A stretch of DNA of 64,000 bases, taken from the NCBI GenBank assembly GCA_944739405.2, contig OX123182.2:39433598-39497597 (forward strand), written 5' to 3'. Source of the stretch: Euclidia mi (taxonomy: Eukaryota; Arthropoda; Insecta; Lepidoptera; Erebidae). The position numbers were made by a program, and so were the translations under genes. The notes beneath the pieces were generated by a model, which saw only the letters and a program-made list of their open reading frames with translations, had not been told where the DNA came from and made no database searches. Below, piece by piece: positions 34,104 through 45,029 of the stretch; within the stretch, counting starts at the first letter, position 1; every line of letters begins with the position of its first letter.

Positions 34104-35582
34104 CTAATTCAACTTAGAAATTCCAATTTTATCTCGCATTAATCTAAATTTATCCTTGGATAAGGCTTTTGTAAACATGTCAGCAAGCTGGTTGTTTGTA
34201 TGAACATAATTTAAGCTAATAACATTTTCAAAGATTTTTTCTTTAATAAAATTATACTTGATATCAATATGTTTACATCGCTTGTGAAATACGTTATTTT
34301 TATAACATGAATTGCACTTTGATTGTCCACATTTATGCACACACTAGTTTGTTTATATTCATTTAATTCACACAATAATTGTTTCAACCAGATCACTTCT
34401 TTGGTAGCAGCGCAGGCTGCCATAAATTCAGCCTCGGTAGTGGATAAGGCTACAGTTTGTTGTCGCTGAGTTGACCATGTTACAGCAGCCTTATTCTTTA
34501 TAAATACATAGCCAGTTATTGACCTTCTTGTTTGAACATCATTGGCAAAGTCAGAGTCACTATAACCAATCAATTCAGTTGTGTCTGAGTCACAACTATA
34601 ACACAATCCATAATTTTTAGTTTCTTTCAAGTATTTTAAAATTCTTTTACCAGCATTCCAATGAAAATTGTTATAAGAATGTAAAAAAACGACTTACTTG
34701 ACTAACTGCAAACATTATGTCTGGTCGACTTACAATTGCTGCATAGATAAGTGATCCCACTGCCTCTCTGTATGGCACACAGTTTGGTTTGTCCACTGAC
34801 TCATCTGCCTTTATAAGTGTCACATGTGGGTCAGCTGGAACACTATTAAAATTAGCATTATTCATACTGAATTTGTTTAATAACTGCTCTATATACTTTG
34901 TTTGATGTTTAAATATATAGTTCTCAGATCTCTCTATTTGCATTCCAACATAATTAGAAATAGGATATATCTTTAAATCAAAATGCTTCTGAAGGTCATT
35001 AACTACTTCAAGTAAAACAGTCTTTTCTTTACACATGAGGAGTCCATCATCGACATACAGACATAGATAACATTTAATATTTCTGATCTGTCCAACATAA
35101 ACACATTGATCTGCTTGGCATCTTACAAAATTGAATTTATTAAGAATAGAACTGAATTTAGTATTCCAGCATCTAGGGGCTTGTTTTAAGCCATATAGAG
35201 ATTTATGCAATTTACATACCAAATTTGGCTTGCAGTCCAGTCCCTCTGGTAGCTTCATAAGTATATTTTCTTTCAATTCACCACAAAGAAAAGCTGTGGT
35301 TACATCAAACTGCATAATTTCTAACTTGTGTTGTGCTGCAAGAGATAGTAATAATCTAATTGAGTTATACCTGACTGTTGGGGCAAAAGTTTCATCATAA
35401 TCAATTCCTTCTTTTTGAGAATATCCCTTTGCACATAGTCTTGACTTATAGCGAATACCTGTTGGTTCTTCTTTGACACGAAATACCCATTTGCATCCAA
35501 CCAATTTTGCATCGTGTGGTTTTTCTATTAAACTCCAGCTTCTATTACGATGATGAGATTCTAATTCCTTTGCTATTGACAT
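34104..35582 (-). pseudogene. Copia reverse transcriptase and RNase H
   Basis: 34,671-35,582: RT from KWVFRVKEEPTG and YDETFAPTVRY through FDVTTAFLCGEL and SLYGLKQAPRCW to the catalytic LYVDDGLL (about 35,041-35,060). RNase H is split: 34,211-34,630 (GYSDSDFANDVQTRRSITGY, STTEAEFMA) and 34,104-34,340 (FHKRCKHIDIKY, NNQLADMFTKAL). Both breaks are one-base changes in homopolymers: one extra T in a T7 run (minus strand, about 34,684-34,690) and one missing A in an A run at about 34,300. Catalytic residues are intact. Confidence 0.9.
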
Positions 35583-35585
35583 TTT

Positions 35586-37195
35586 TCAATTTTCAGAATC
35601 ATCAGATGATATTGCTTCATTATAGTTCTGCGGAACTGAAATTGTGTCTACATTACAGCATAAGTAACTGTTTTCATGTTCATCCTTTTTGTTTGATAAC
35701 TGTTTCTTATTCCTAGGTCGAAGGTTTATATTACAGACAGATGGTGAGCTTACTGTCACATTTGGACTATAATCACTGTCATTGGGGTCAGTGTAGTATT
35801 CAGCACTTTCAGCAACAGAGTTTATGGATTCTGACTCAGTAATAGAGCTCTCGGATGAGTGATTTTCATTAGATTCAGATGGTGAATCACACATTGACTC
35901 TGTCAGATCCACCGGAACAAAGTTTCTTTTGACAGTTGATTCTAAAAAGACAGCATCTCTACTCTTTATAACAGACCGAGACGGAGGAATCACAAATCTG
36001 TACCCCTTGGAGTTTTCACAATATCCAATAAATTTTGCTTTTTGTGCTTTAGGATCCCACTTCCTTCGCTTTTCCTTTGGAAGATGTATCATTGCATCAC
36101 ACCCAAAAACTTTTAAGTTACTTACATTAGGTTTCCTTCCAGACCATAATTCTTCTGGACTTTTGTAATTTAGTGACCGAGTCGGATTTCTGTTGATGAG
36201 ATAGGCTGCAGTGTGTATGGCTTCTGCCCAGTACATCTTGGAAAGGTTGGCGTTAATTAGTAAGCACTTTGCTTTCTCCACCAGAGTTCTATTCATACGC
36301 TCTGCTACACCATTTTGTTCAGGTGTATATGGTGTTGTTGTTTGGTGAGTAATTCCAGCACTTTTCAGATACTCACTGAACTGTGTGTTGACATACTCAA
36401 GACCGTTGTCAGAGCGCAGACATTTTATATTACATTCTAACTGATTTTCAGCTTGATTTTTAAATTCTTGAAATTTTTCTAAAGCTTCGGATTTCTTTTG
36501 AAGAAAATAAACAAATACTTTCTTGGAGTAGTCATCAATCAATGTCATGAAGTATTTAGCACCTCCCATTGACATTGTTTCCATTGGTCCACAGATGTCA
36601 GAGTGTACTAGCTCGAGAAGCTTTGTAGTTTTTGATTCACTACATTTTAGAGGCAAACGTGTTTGTTTTCCTTCCAAATATGTTAGGCAAATTGGCTTAC
36701 CTGCTTTCTTGGATAGTTGTACACCTTCTGTGTTCTCTACCATTTTCTCCAAATCTTGAAAATTGAGATGGCCCATACGTTGGTACCACAGAAAAATATT
36801 CTGGTTATCAACATCAGATATGTATGCTTGGTGATCATATATGTTTAATCTGTACATATTGTTGATTAAGCTGGCTGTACCAACTACTTCATTGTACTTG
36901 TTTAGAATTACACAGCCCTTACTATTGAACTTTACCTGGCCACCGTTTTTAATGACTTGGCTGACAGACAGGAGATTGGTTGCTAAGTCAGGCACATACA
37001 GAACATTCTTAAGTAAGATCCTCTTACACTGATCTTTATCATTATACACCTTCAGACTCAACTGACCGGAACTTTTCACTGGTAAACATTTGTTATCTGC
37101 TACTTTAATTGAGTTGATGATCGCTAATGTTTCATTTTCTAATATATTGTGCTTGGTCATATGCATGGAAGCGCCGGAGTCTACATACCAGGCAT
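35586..37195 (-). pseudogene. Copia protease end and integrase
   Basis: The protease active site WYVDSGAS is readable at about 37,165-37,190 in a frame one step off from the main frame, which starts at 37,166 (526 aa). The integrase has HSDICGPM, LIDDYSKKVFVYFL, LRSDNGLEYVN (second Asp) and PEQNGVAERMNRT (catalytic Glu), so the D-D-E triad is intact. Then come the WAEAIHTAAYLINR and GYCENSKGYRF regions and a Ser/Glu-rich linker. The frame ends at TGA at 35,586-35,588, where the family has Trp; the RT frame goes on directly in the same frame. A single W-to-stop change explains the break. Confidence 0.9.
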
Positions 37196-37223
37196 TTCAT
37201 TTCATCACCGTTGCTCTCTGAAG

Positions 37224-37955
37224 CTATGAATGCAGCAGCATAGCTTGAGCTTTCCTGTTCTTTTGGTTTATACTTTTTCTTCGGAGACTTGCACTGAGCA
37301 CATGACCGTGTTTGTTACAGCTATAACAGCGAGGCCCCTTGTTCAGCTGTTTCTTATAGTTTTTATTTTTGTAATTTACTGTAAAGGCTGATGTGTCACT
37401 GTCATTCAGTTTGACATCTTGTAGTATTTTGGCTTTAGCGGAGTCAGCACTAGTTTTCATACCAGAACTTTCTATAGCGATTATCATGGGCTTGTATCTA
37501 TCAGGTAGACCGGAGAGCAGCAATGTCCCGAGCCACTCGTCATCTACTTTAAATCCGATATTACGCAACTTATGAGCCGTGGTCATTATTTTGCTCACAT
37601 ACTCTTCTACATTTTGACATCCCACTAAATTTGTAGTACATAAATCACGGAGTAAACCCACTCGGCGTGTCAGACCAGAATCATCAAAGGCGTTGGCTAA
37701 GTTCTGCCATACTTCTCTGGCTGTTTTGGCTTCTTGTATGTGTACGTAATTTACAGAATCCACCAACAAAATAATTTTCGATTTCGCTTTGAGATCGCGT
37801 TTGATATCTGTCGCAGAGTCACTCGTTTCAATACAGTCCCATAATTCTTCGTGCTCAAGGTATGTTCTCACAGCAAATCTCCACGTCGAATAGTTTTCTC
37901 GACCGGTGAGCTTTTCTATGAGTGCCAATTGATTTCCAGAATTCATTTTCAACAC
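37224..37955 (-). pseudogene. Copia gag (frameshifted near the zinc knuckle)
   Basis: 243 aa frame. Residues 15-40 (KLTGRENYSTWRFAVRTYL) and the middle section (YVSKIMTTAHKLRNIGF, LLLSGLPDRYKP) are standard copia Gag (UBN2-type). The zinc knuckle begins CYSCNKHGHV, but the last Cys is lost by a frame change at about 37,290. Normal copia sequence resumes in another frame toward the protease. Gag would build the particle and bind RNA. It is the 5' gene of the element, starting about 110 bp from the LTR. Confidence 0.88.
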
Positions 37956-38390
37956 AATTTTGCAATGACCGCGTGTCGTATAGTTTATGAAAAAATCTGA
38001 TCATGAAACTTTTGAAGTTTTCTTTGGTATTTTTATTCGTAACCTAGACTGCTGGGCCCATAACCTGATGGGTGTTGGTAAATATGAGACTATTATGGTT
38101 AAAATAATTTATTGATTGTGCTGTAGCGGTAGCTACATACGACTGAGGCCATCTAGCGAGCGACGACGAAATTTCAACATCAACAATACGGCGACATCTA
38201 TCGGACACGATTCCACGGAAACAAGGTGCTGAATCGCACATGCAGAGTTTGCGCGCCGAGTTGTATATATACAACATCTCAAATACATCCTTCGGACTGA
38301 CAGTCCACCAGGCAATATCACCCAGCCTGGTTAGAGGATCCTCCCTCTAGTTGGAGGAACACCACACCTTTATCCTCCACATTGGTGACC

Positions 38391-38530
38391 CCGACGTGAT
38401 CTGAAGCAACCTTCACCGGTCAGATTACCAGCAGCCTCCCGACGTGATCTGAAGCAACCTTCACCGGTCAGATTACCAGCAGCCTCCCGACGTGATCTGA
38501 AGCAACCTTCACCGGTCAGATCAACAGCAG
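38391..38530 (+). repeat. Tandem 48-bp repeats inside the small LTR element
   Basis: Three copies of a unit of about 48 bp starting CCGACGTGATCTGAAGCAAC and containing TTCACCGGTCAGATTACCAG; the last has two changes. The first copy overlaps the primer-binding site, so part of that site is copied too. Further along (38,775-38,940) a shorter CCCGACTCAC..GGGA motif recurs about five times. Confidence 0.9.
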
Positions 38531-38649
38531 CTTCGTCTTCATCCTCGCCTTACCTCGCCTCACTCCGCACTTCACCCGATGGGCGGTAATCAAGTCGCCG
38601 CCAGCCAGCATCTTCGGCCAGGGACCAACCATAGGCGACGCAGGCTTGC

Positions 38650-38922
38650 ATGCCTGGTCTTCCCTGCAGCCACTCAGCGTCTAGGCACAGCACCCTGCAC
38701 CCGGTTCACGTAAGAAGAGGACATCTCTCACCGGCAACGCAGCAGCCAGCCACTACGCAGCAACCTCGCAGCATCTCCCCGACTCACCGTGGGACACTCA
38801 CTGCGCAGCACCTTCGCAACCTTTCCCCGACTCACCGTGGGACCATTGCGAAGCCACTATCCCGACTCACTGGGATAGCTCACCGCGCACCGCACTTAGA
38901 CCCGACTCACAGGGCCTACTAG
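38650..38922 (+). CDS. Short His/Pro/Thr-rich frame in the small LTR element
   Basis: 90-aa frame with repeated SPTHRGT and PTHR motifs, made by the repeated CCCGACTCACCGTGGGA sequence. It has no recognised domain. It may be a relic of a gag or just a by-product of the repeats; translation is doubtful. Confidence 0.2.
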   Translation: MPGLPCSHSASRHSTLHPVHVRRGHLSPATQQPATTQQPRSISPTHRGTLTAQHLRNLSPTHRGTIAKPLSRLTGIAHRAPHLDPTHRAY

Positions 38923-39669
38923 CGGCACACAGTTCCGACCCACTGGAACTAGCGGCATCTCTCCACTGGCACTGGCACGCTCCTCAGAAGCATCGACAGC
39001 TGACTCATCACCTTCAAGATCGATCTCCGGTCTTGGGGGGGAGTGATGTAGCGGTAGCTACATACGACTGAGGCCATCTAGCGAGCGACGACGAAATTTC
39101 AACATCAACAATACGGCGACATCTATCGGACACGATTCCACGGAAACAAGGTGCTGAATCGCACATGCAGAGTTTGCGCGCCGAGTTGTATATATACAAC
39201 ATCTCAAATACATCCTTCGGACTGACAGTCCACCAGGCAATATCACCCAGCCTGGTTAGAGGATCCTCCCTCTAGTTGGAGGAACACCACACCTTTATCC
39301 TCCACAGTGCACTTATACAAAATGGTGTTACACGGAATTGTAGCAGAGAGCAGAGAGACCTTAAGTCATAGACAATTTGATCATGAGCATTGCCACAGAT
39401 TATACAAATAATATTACTAAGAATACACAGACTTATTATCGATATATTTATGGGAGGCTCGCAATTTATTACATTAATATTATATTGTAACAATTTAGTT
39501 AGTAGTTTTCGCTGTTATTGCGTTTGTAGTTTTCGCTAAAGTTAATTTAGATTAATTTTATTATCATATCGCTGTCTTAGCCTATTGATGGGTTATGCGG
39601 TAGTACACCCAACATAGCTAAGTTCAATTCTATTTCTTTTAAAGGCAACCCTTTAGGGCCGGGGGGATA

Positions 39670-39948
39670 TGGTAGCGCCATCTACCTTTCCATCGAAACT
39701 AATCACATCAACGTCAATGGTTTGTCGCTGCTTGGCCAATGCGAGCGATGCCTTTTGTTTCTATCCCTGTCTATCCCATTCCCTGGAAGGGGCACGTCCT
39801 TCAGCATCCTTTAGAATATCCTATACCCACTCACAATCCTCTTCTCTTATCCTTTCTAGGCGAGCAGAACTCGCCATCCTCTAGATACAGTCCATTAATC
39901 CTTCTCCAAGTCGCCTAGAACCCTCGGTTTCGGTGTAACGCCGAACCA
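39670..39948 (+). repeat. BEL 3' LTR (internally deleted)
   Basis: 279 bp, TGGTAGCGCC...CGCCGAACCA, lacking a 194-bp block of the 5' LTR. It is preceded by the polypurine tract AGGGCCGGGGGGATA. Confidence 0.92.
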
Positions 39949-40197
39949 CTCATTCTTTAAAATATTAATCCAAACACGATTTCCAAAATAATTCTAGTAA
40001 ATCTGATAATCATAAATTTTCGTCTAACTCGAATTCGAATTCAAATAATTTTTATAAAAGGTCTAATTTTAATTCTCAACAAAATAAGAATTTTAAACAG
40101 TATTCTAATCCTAAAACAAATGTTATTAATTGTAATTATTGTAAAAATGTAGGTCCCTCTATAGATCAATGTCGTAAACGACAGTACAGAGATATTA

Positions 40198-42177
40198 ATG
40201 TGTAACAATGTTGACGACGCCTTAGGTATTTTCTATGCACATCTTATATCATGTTTTAATGCTCATGTCCCAACCAAAAGGAAGCCTAATTATTACAATA
40301 AACATACGTACCCAACTTGGTACACATCAAATATCATAAGGAATATTAAAAGTAAACATTTTCATCTGAAGAAATATAAACAACTTCAGTTAGAATTTAA
40401 TAAAGAAATGTTTAGGTATTATAGGCAACGCACAAAGGAACTCATAAAGCAAGCCTATGTTAACTATATTGAGCGCGCGGAGACGGATATAAAGAAGGAT
40501 CCAAAGACTTTTTGGACGTTTGTTAGAGCCCAGCGTTCGTCTCGAAGCACTTGTTCAGAATTTGAGTATAGCGGAAAAGTAGTGACTCATACCGATGCGG
40601 CAAACGCTTTTGCAAGTCATTTTAAATCTGTCTTCTTAACTGATACAATATCTTTGCCGATAAATGTAACGGAGAATGTAACCAACAGCCATTTTTGTTC
40701 CTCGCGGGTAAGTCTTGATCACATCAATGAATCTGACCTATTGCAAGCGGTGAAACGGTTGAAGGCTAATTCATGCATAGGTCCCGATGGTTTACCGGCC
40801 TACATTATTAAAGACTGCATCGGCATTTTTAAAGAACCATTGTTGCACATTCTTAACTTAGCCGTAAAAAGTGGTACATATCCAAGCTTGTGGAAGGTGT
40901 CTCGAGTTACACCGATACCCAAGGATGGCTCCAGGAGTCAAGTAGTTAATTATAGACCTATAGCTGTGCTTTCAGCACTCGGCAAGGTATTTGAGTATAT
41001 CATAAATAATCATATCACCAGACAGATCAAACAACAACTGAGCGAGTGCCAGCACGGGTTTAGAGTGGGCAAATCGACTTCCACTAATTTAATCAATTTT
41101 GTTGACTATTGTGTTGCGGAAATGGATCATAAAAGGCAAGTTGACGCAACATATTTTGATTTTCAAAAAGCTTTTGATCGGGTCCAGAATGATCTCTTGT
41201 TGCAGAAGTTATCCGCTTTTGGTTTCGCTCCTAAACTCCTCGACTTATTCACTAGCTATTTTTCTAATCGTACTCAATATGTGCAATTAGGCAAGTACCG
41301 GTCTAACTCGTATGACACTCGTTCTGGTGTCAGTCAGGGCAGTGTCTTGGGACCTACTCTGTTCCTGATCATGGTGAATGACTTGCCGAGCGTTGTCAGA
41401 TCTGCTCAGTGTTTAATGTTTGCTGATGACCTGAAGCTATTCTTGGGAATCGATAGCACAGCAGACTGTGACGCGCTCCAGCGCGATATCGATAGGGTAG
41501 TGGCTTGGGCTGAACAAAACCGCTTGGAGTTTAATGTTAGTAAGTGTAAGACAGTAACATTTACTCGTTCCCGCTCGCCACTCACATACGACTATAATAT
41601 TTCTGGTGACCGGTTGGAGCGAGTCAGCCAAATACGAGACTTAGGTGTAACTTTGGATACATGTTTAACATTTAATTCGCACATTTCTACGATTTGTAAG
41701 CAAAGTTTAAAAGCATTGGGATTAGTGATGAGGCAGTCAATTCCTTTTCAGAGCAGGTGTGCTATCGTTTTGCTGTACTTCGCTTTTGTCCGCAGTATAC
41801 TGGAATATAATTCCGTAATCTGGGATCCACATGAAGAGAAGTATATTACGATGATTGAACGCGTACAACGTAAATTTGCACGGTTTTTGTACAAAAAGTT
41901 GTATGGCTTTTACCCTCATTTATATCCGTCTCTTTTCGTGTCTGGTATAGTAGGCCTCGACACACTGAGACTGCGTCGTAAATGTAAATTAGTTTTACAT
42001 TATTTTTTACTGCTACATAATGAAATAGATGACCCTTATACGTTGTCTCGCTGTTCGATCTCAGCACCGAACCAATATACGCGATTGCGCTCGCGGCGCC
42101 TACTCGCCGCGCCACAGGTACGAACCTGCACCGCGCAGTACGCGCCTACTACTCAGGCACTCACACTGCTAATATAA
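40198..42177 (+). CDS. LINE reverse transcriptase (ORF2, 5'-truncated, otherwise intact)
   Basis: 659 aa, uninterrupted. The endonuclease is missing. RT motifs: SCIGPDGLPAYIIK, NYRPIAVLSALGKVFE, QHGFRVGKSTSTNL, TYFDFQKAFDRV (motif A Asp), SGVSQGSVLGPTLF and the catalytic MFADDLKL (about 41,417). After RT come the usual RDLGVTLDTCLTF and a C-terminal region (LEYNSVIWDP, IERVQRKFARFLY). The apparent start Met at 40,198 belongs to the provirus flank; the LINE begins at about 40,201. The intact RT frame in a truncated copy fits a recent insertion. It was presumably placed by target-primed reverse transcription. Confidence 0.88.
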   Translation: MCNNVDDALGIFYAHLISCFNAHVPTKRKPNYYNKHTYPTWYTSNIIRNIKSKHFHLKKYKQLQLEFNKEMFRYYRQRTKELIKQAYVNYIERAETDIKKDPKTFWTFVRAQRSSRSTCSEFEYSGKVVTHTDAANAFASHFKSVFLTDTISLPINVTENVTNSHFCSSRVSLDHINESDLLQAVKRLKANSCIGPDGLPAYIIKDCIGIFKEPLLHILNLAVKSGTYPSLWKVSRVTPIPKDGSRSQVVNYRPIAVLSALGKVFEYIINNHITRQIKQQLSECQHGFRVGKSTSTNLINFVDYCVAEMDHKRQVDATYFDFQKAFDRVQNDLLLQKLSAFGFAPKLLDLFTSYFSNRTQYVQLGKYRSNSYDTRSGVSQGSVLGPTLFLIMVNDLPSVVRSAQCLMFADDLKLFLGIDSTADCDALQRDIDRVVAWAEQNRLEFNVSKCKTVTFTRSRSPLTYDYNISGDRLERVSQIRDLGVTLDTCLTFNSHISTICKQSLKALGLVMRQSIPFQSRCAIVLLYFAFVRSILEYNSVIWDPHEEKYITMIERVQRKFARFLYKKLYGFYPHLYPSLFVSGIVGLDTLRLRRKCKLVLHYFLLLHNEIDDPYTLSRCSISAPNQYTRLRSRRLLAAPQVRTCTAQYAPTTQALTLLI

Positions 42178-42410
42178 TTGTTAAATATCCGGATGTGGAC
42201 ATATTTGTCATCAAACTGTATATGTTTTTAATTGTATGTAAAATGTATTTTTCGTGTCAAATGACTTCATAGTCATTTCAACTATTAGAAATTAAGTTAC
42301 CTTATATTATGTACCTATCTAAATGTAATGGCTCACTACACGTTTTGGGCAACTGTAAGTGAAGTGAGCAGTTGTACTACATAAATAAATACATAAATAA
42401 ATAAATACAG
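40201..42410 (+). mobile_element. 5'-truncated CR1/Jockey-group LINE in the provirus gag
   Basis: RT-bearing LINE ending in a tail of repeated AAATA (42,382-42,408). Gypsy gag runs up to GATATTAATG at 40,200 and resumes with GCGCAGCGTC at about 42,413. No clear target-site duplication was found. Confidence 0.85.
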
Positions 42411-42516
42411 CGCGCAGCGTCAAAATCAATCTAATTCTAAATCAACTTCCAATAATATGCCCGTGCACACCATATCTCAAGGTGATGACGTAGTTAATAG
42501 GCAATTACCTTTAAAC

Positions 42517-43647
42517 TAACCAAGATTTCGGATGCGTGCCTGCCGAAATCGATAAATCATAACGGCACAAATTCTTATACTATTTCTTATCCTAAATCGA
42601 ATGATAATACTTCTACTAATCCTTATCCTAAATCAAATACCAATTCTTATACTAAATCGTGTACTAATTCTCATACTAGATCGTCTACTAATTCTTATCA
42701 AAAATCTTATGCCGATTCTAATCCTAAGTTTTATAATAATTCGTATCCTAATTCTTATGCTAAATCTTATACCTACTAAACCTTATGCGAATTATTCTAC
42801 TAAATCAACTACTATTTCTACATCTCAGCCACCCAAAGAGGGACTGAGTCATGCTAGCTATTTTACACCTCAGCCGCCCAAAGAGGGACTGAGTCATTCT
42901 AGTTCTTTTACACCTCAGCCGCCCAAAGAGGGACTGAGTCATGCTAGCTCTATAACACCTCAGCCGCCCAAAGAGGGACTGAGTCATTCTAGTTCCATAA
43001 CTAAAACTTATTCTAATTCTAAATCTATGAGTGAACCTATCTTTGACATGAGCTCATTATCAAATAAAATATCGTTACCTTATACGAAATTATTTACGAA
43101 AGGCTCTTGTAATTATCTTAATTTCCTTATCGATACCGGTGCAAGTATCAGCATTGTTAAACAGTCTAGTTTGCGAAATATGCCCAAGCTTACCTCTGAC
43201 ACTATTAAAATAAGAGGTATAAATGATACAAATGCCTATTGCGAAACTTTAGGAGGAGTTTATTTAACATTTATTTTATCCAATACTTCTTTTCAATATA
43301 AATTTCACATCATAAATGACAATGTTAACTTAAAAAATTATGATGGTATATTAGGTAATGACTTTCTCCATCTTCATGAGGCGAATATAGATTATAATTC
43401 CAAAACGTTAACCTTTAATGGCCACGAATTGCCAATTTTTCTACATCAACCTACTTATATGATACCGGCACGCTCCGAGGCCGTTATTGAATGCGCCGTA
43501 TCCAATTACTCTTCCGAGCTTTATCTAAACAATGAAGCTTTAGTACTAGATCATACCTTAAAGCAAGGTGTTTATGTCGCAAATTGCATTGTATCTATTA
43601 AACCGAATAGAAAGGTCAATGTTACTACATATATTAAATACTACTGA
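42517..43647 (+). pseudogene. Gypsy protease region with repeat-rich linker
   Basis: The stretch 42,560-42,775 is repetitive (AATTCTTATCCTAAATC-like), encoding a Asn-Ser-Tyr-Thr-Lys-rich linker in one frame; the hydrophobic N-terminus seen in the other frame (from 42,601) is an artefact. One frame change at about 42,770 leads into the protease frame, which passes four 15-aa repeats (PQPPKEGLSH...) and reaches the aspartic protease: FLIDTGASISIV (about 43,129-43,164), then ILGNDFL (about 43,350). The protease releases Gag and Pol parts. It ends at 43,647 and overlaps the pol frame by 80 bases. Confidence 0.82.
42823..43002 (+). repeat. Four tandem 45-bp coding repeats
   Basis: Units at 42,823, 42,868, 42,913 and 42,958, each 45 bp, encoding (P/S)QPPKEGLSH(A/S)S(Y/S)(F/I)T. 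Differences are few and alternate between units (GCTAGC/TCTAGT), suggesting duplication of a two-unit block. Confidence 0.95.
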
Positions 43648-44998
43648 TCTAGACCTTGAGGTCAAAGATTATGTCGTAGAGTTGTCACCGATTGATTATG
43701 GTGAAAACTTAGAGTATAATTCTTCTTATAATATTAATTCTATTTCTTATTCTAAATCTGATCGGGCAAATCAAGTATTAAATTCTATTCGCTGTTCCCA
43801 TTTAAATGAAGAAGAGACGAAAGCTCTTCTTAATTGTTGTTCAGAATATACAGATATATTTTATCTCGAGGGCGAACCATTATCTTTTACTTCTGCCGTA
43901 GAACATTCAATCGATACGGGTAACGCAGCCCCTATCCACGTGAAATCGTATCGCTTACCTGAATGTCACAAGGAAGAAGTCGATACTCAAATTCGAAAGA
44001 TGCTAAATCAAAATATTATACGTCCTTCAATTTCAATTTGGAGTGCCCCAGTATGGATAGTTCCCAAAAAGTTAGATGCATCCGGCAAAAAGAAGTGGCG
44101 AATTGTAATAGATTATCGCCGCCTTAACGATGTCACTGTCTCAGAAAGTTATCCGCTGCCTCTCATAACTGATATTCTCGACCAACTAGGTCATTCTAAA
44201 TATTTTACTACGCTTGACCTTGCAAGTTCCTTCCATCAATTGAGAATGTCCGAAAAGGACGCACCAAAAACAGGTTTCACTGTTAGTTCTAATTCTACTA
44301 TGTCCGGCCACTACAAATTCACTAGGATGCCCTTCGGGTTCAAAAATGGCCCTATTACCTTCCAACGACTTATGAACACCGTATTATCAGGGTTACAAGG
44401 TCTACATTGCTATGTTTACATGGACGATTGTATTATCTATAGTTCATCATTACAAAACCATATAGAAAAATTAGAACTAGTTTTTGACAGACTACGTAAA
44501 TACAACTTAAAACTCCAACCTGATAAATGCGAGTTCCTACGTCGCGAAGTAAGTTACCTTGGTCACATCATCACCGATAAAGGTGTTTCTCCGAATCCCG
44601 AAAAGGTCAAGGCCGTGTCTCCATTCCCAATTCCTAAAAACCCTAAGGAGGTCAAATCATTTCTAGGTCTTATTGGTTATTATCGCCGTTTCATTAACAA
44701 TTTTTCAAAACTTACCAAACCTCTTACGTCCTTATTAAAGAAAGATGTCACTTTCCACTGGTCCCCTGAACAACAAACTGCCTTCCAAATTCTTAATGAA
44801 AAACTAACTACTGCACCGATTCTCCAGTATCCAGATTTTTCGCAACCATTTATTGTTACTACCGACGCCAGTAATTATGCCGTCGGAGCTGTCCTCTCGC
44901 AAGGACCTATAGGGAAAGACAAACCAATAGCGTTTGCTTCTCGTACTTTGAATCGCGCTGAAGGCAACTATTCGACAACCGAAAAGGAGTTGTTAGCT

Positions 44999-45029
<31 letters not shown>

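Larger units (their letters stand above)
38122..39306 (-). mobile_element. Small non-autonomous LTR element (TRIM-like)
   Basis: 1185 bp. Two 260-bp LTRs (38,122-38,381 and 39,047-39,306), both TGTAGCGG...CCTCCACA, identical by eye. The primer-binding site TGGTGACCCCGACGTGAT (38,383-38,400) and the polypurine tract CTTGGGGGGGAGTGA (39,032-39,046) are both read on the plus strand, so the element's own direction is plus. The target-site duplication is GTGC (38,118-38,121 and 39,307-39,310). The 665-bp interior encodes no RT, integrase or protease. It is probably a deletion derivative of an autonomous gypsy element, mobilised in trans. Strand given here follows the host copia LTR it interrupts. 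Confidence 0.88.
33770..39492 (-). mobile_element. Ty1/copia LTR retrotransposon, interrupted in its 5' LTR
   Basis: Minus-strand copia. LTRs at 33,770-34,007 and 38,066-39,492; the latter is split by the small LTR element at 38,122-39,306. The 5-bp target-site duplication is ATTTA (33,765-33,769 and 39,493-39,497). The two LTRs look identical base for base (238 bp), so insertion is recent. The polyprotein order is gag-PR-IN-RT-RNase H, as in all copia elements. Confidence 0.93.
38066..39492 (-). repeat. Copia 5' LTR, split by an inserted LTR element
   Basis: LTR sequence at 38,066-38,121 and 39,307-39,492, with GTGC duplicated on both sides of the insert. Directly left of it (on the minus strand, directly downstream) is GGTTATGGGCCCAGC, the copia primer-binding site complementary to initiator tRNA-Met. 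Confidence 0.92.
27697..39948 (+). mobile_element. BEL/Pao LTR retrotransposon, itself interrupted
   Basis: TG...CA LTRs at 27,697-28,169 and 39,670-39,948, a 5-bp target-site duplication CTCAT (27,692-27,696 and 39,949-39,953), a BEL-type primer-binding site, and gag and pol in BEL order. It sits in the gag of the gypsy provirus. A copia element is inserted in its 3' untranslated region, between 33,769 and 39,493. Confidence 0.93.

Noticed and set aside
40201..42413. Target-site duplication of the LINE in gag
   Set aside because: Flanks GATATTAATG and GCGCAGCG share no convincing repeat.
42601..42780. Hydrophobic N-terminus (membrane segment) of the protease frame
   Set aside because: Out-of-frame reading of an Asn/Ser/Tyr/Thr/Lys repeat; the normal frame is hydrophilic.
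42805..42987. Minus-strand 60-aa repeat protein
   Set aside because: Shadow of the 45-bp coding repeats on the plus strand.
42823..43002. CRISPR-like array
   Set aside because: Units are contiguous with no spacers and encode a protein repeat; the sequence is eukaryotic.
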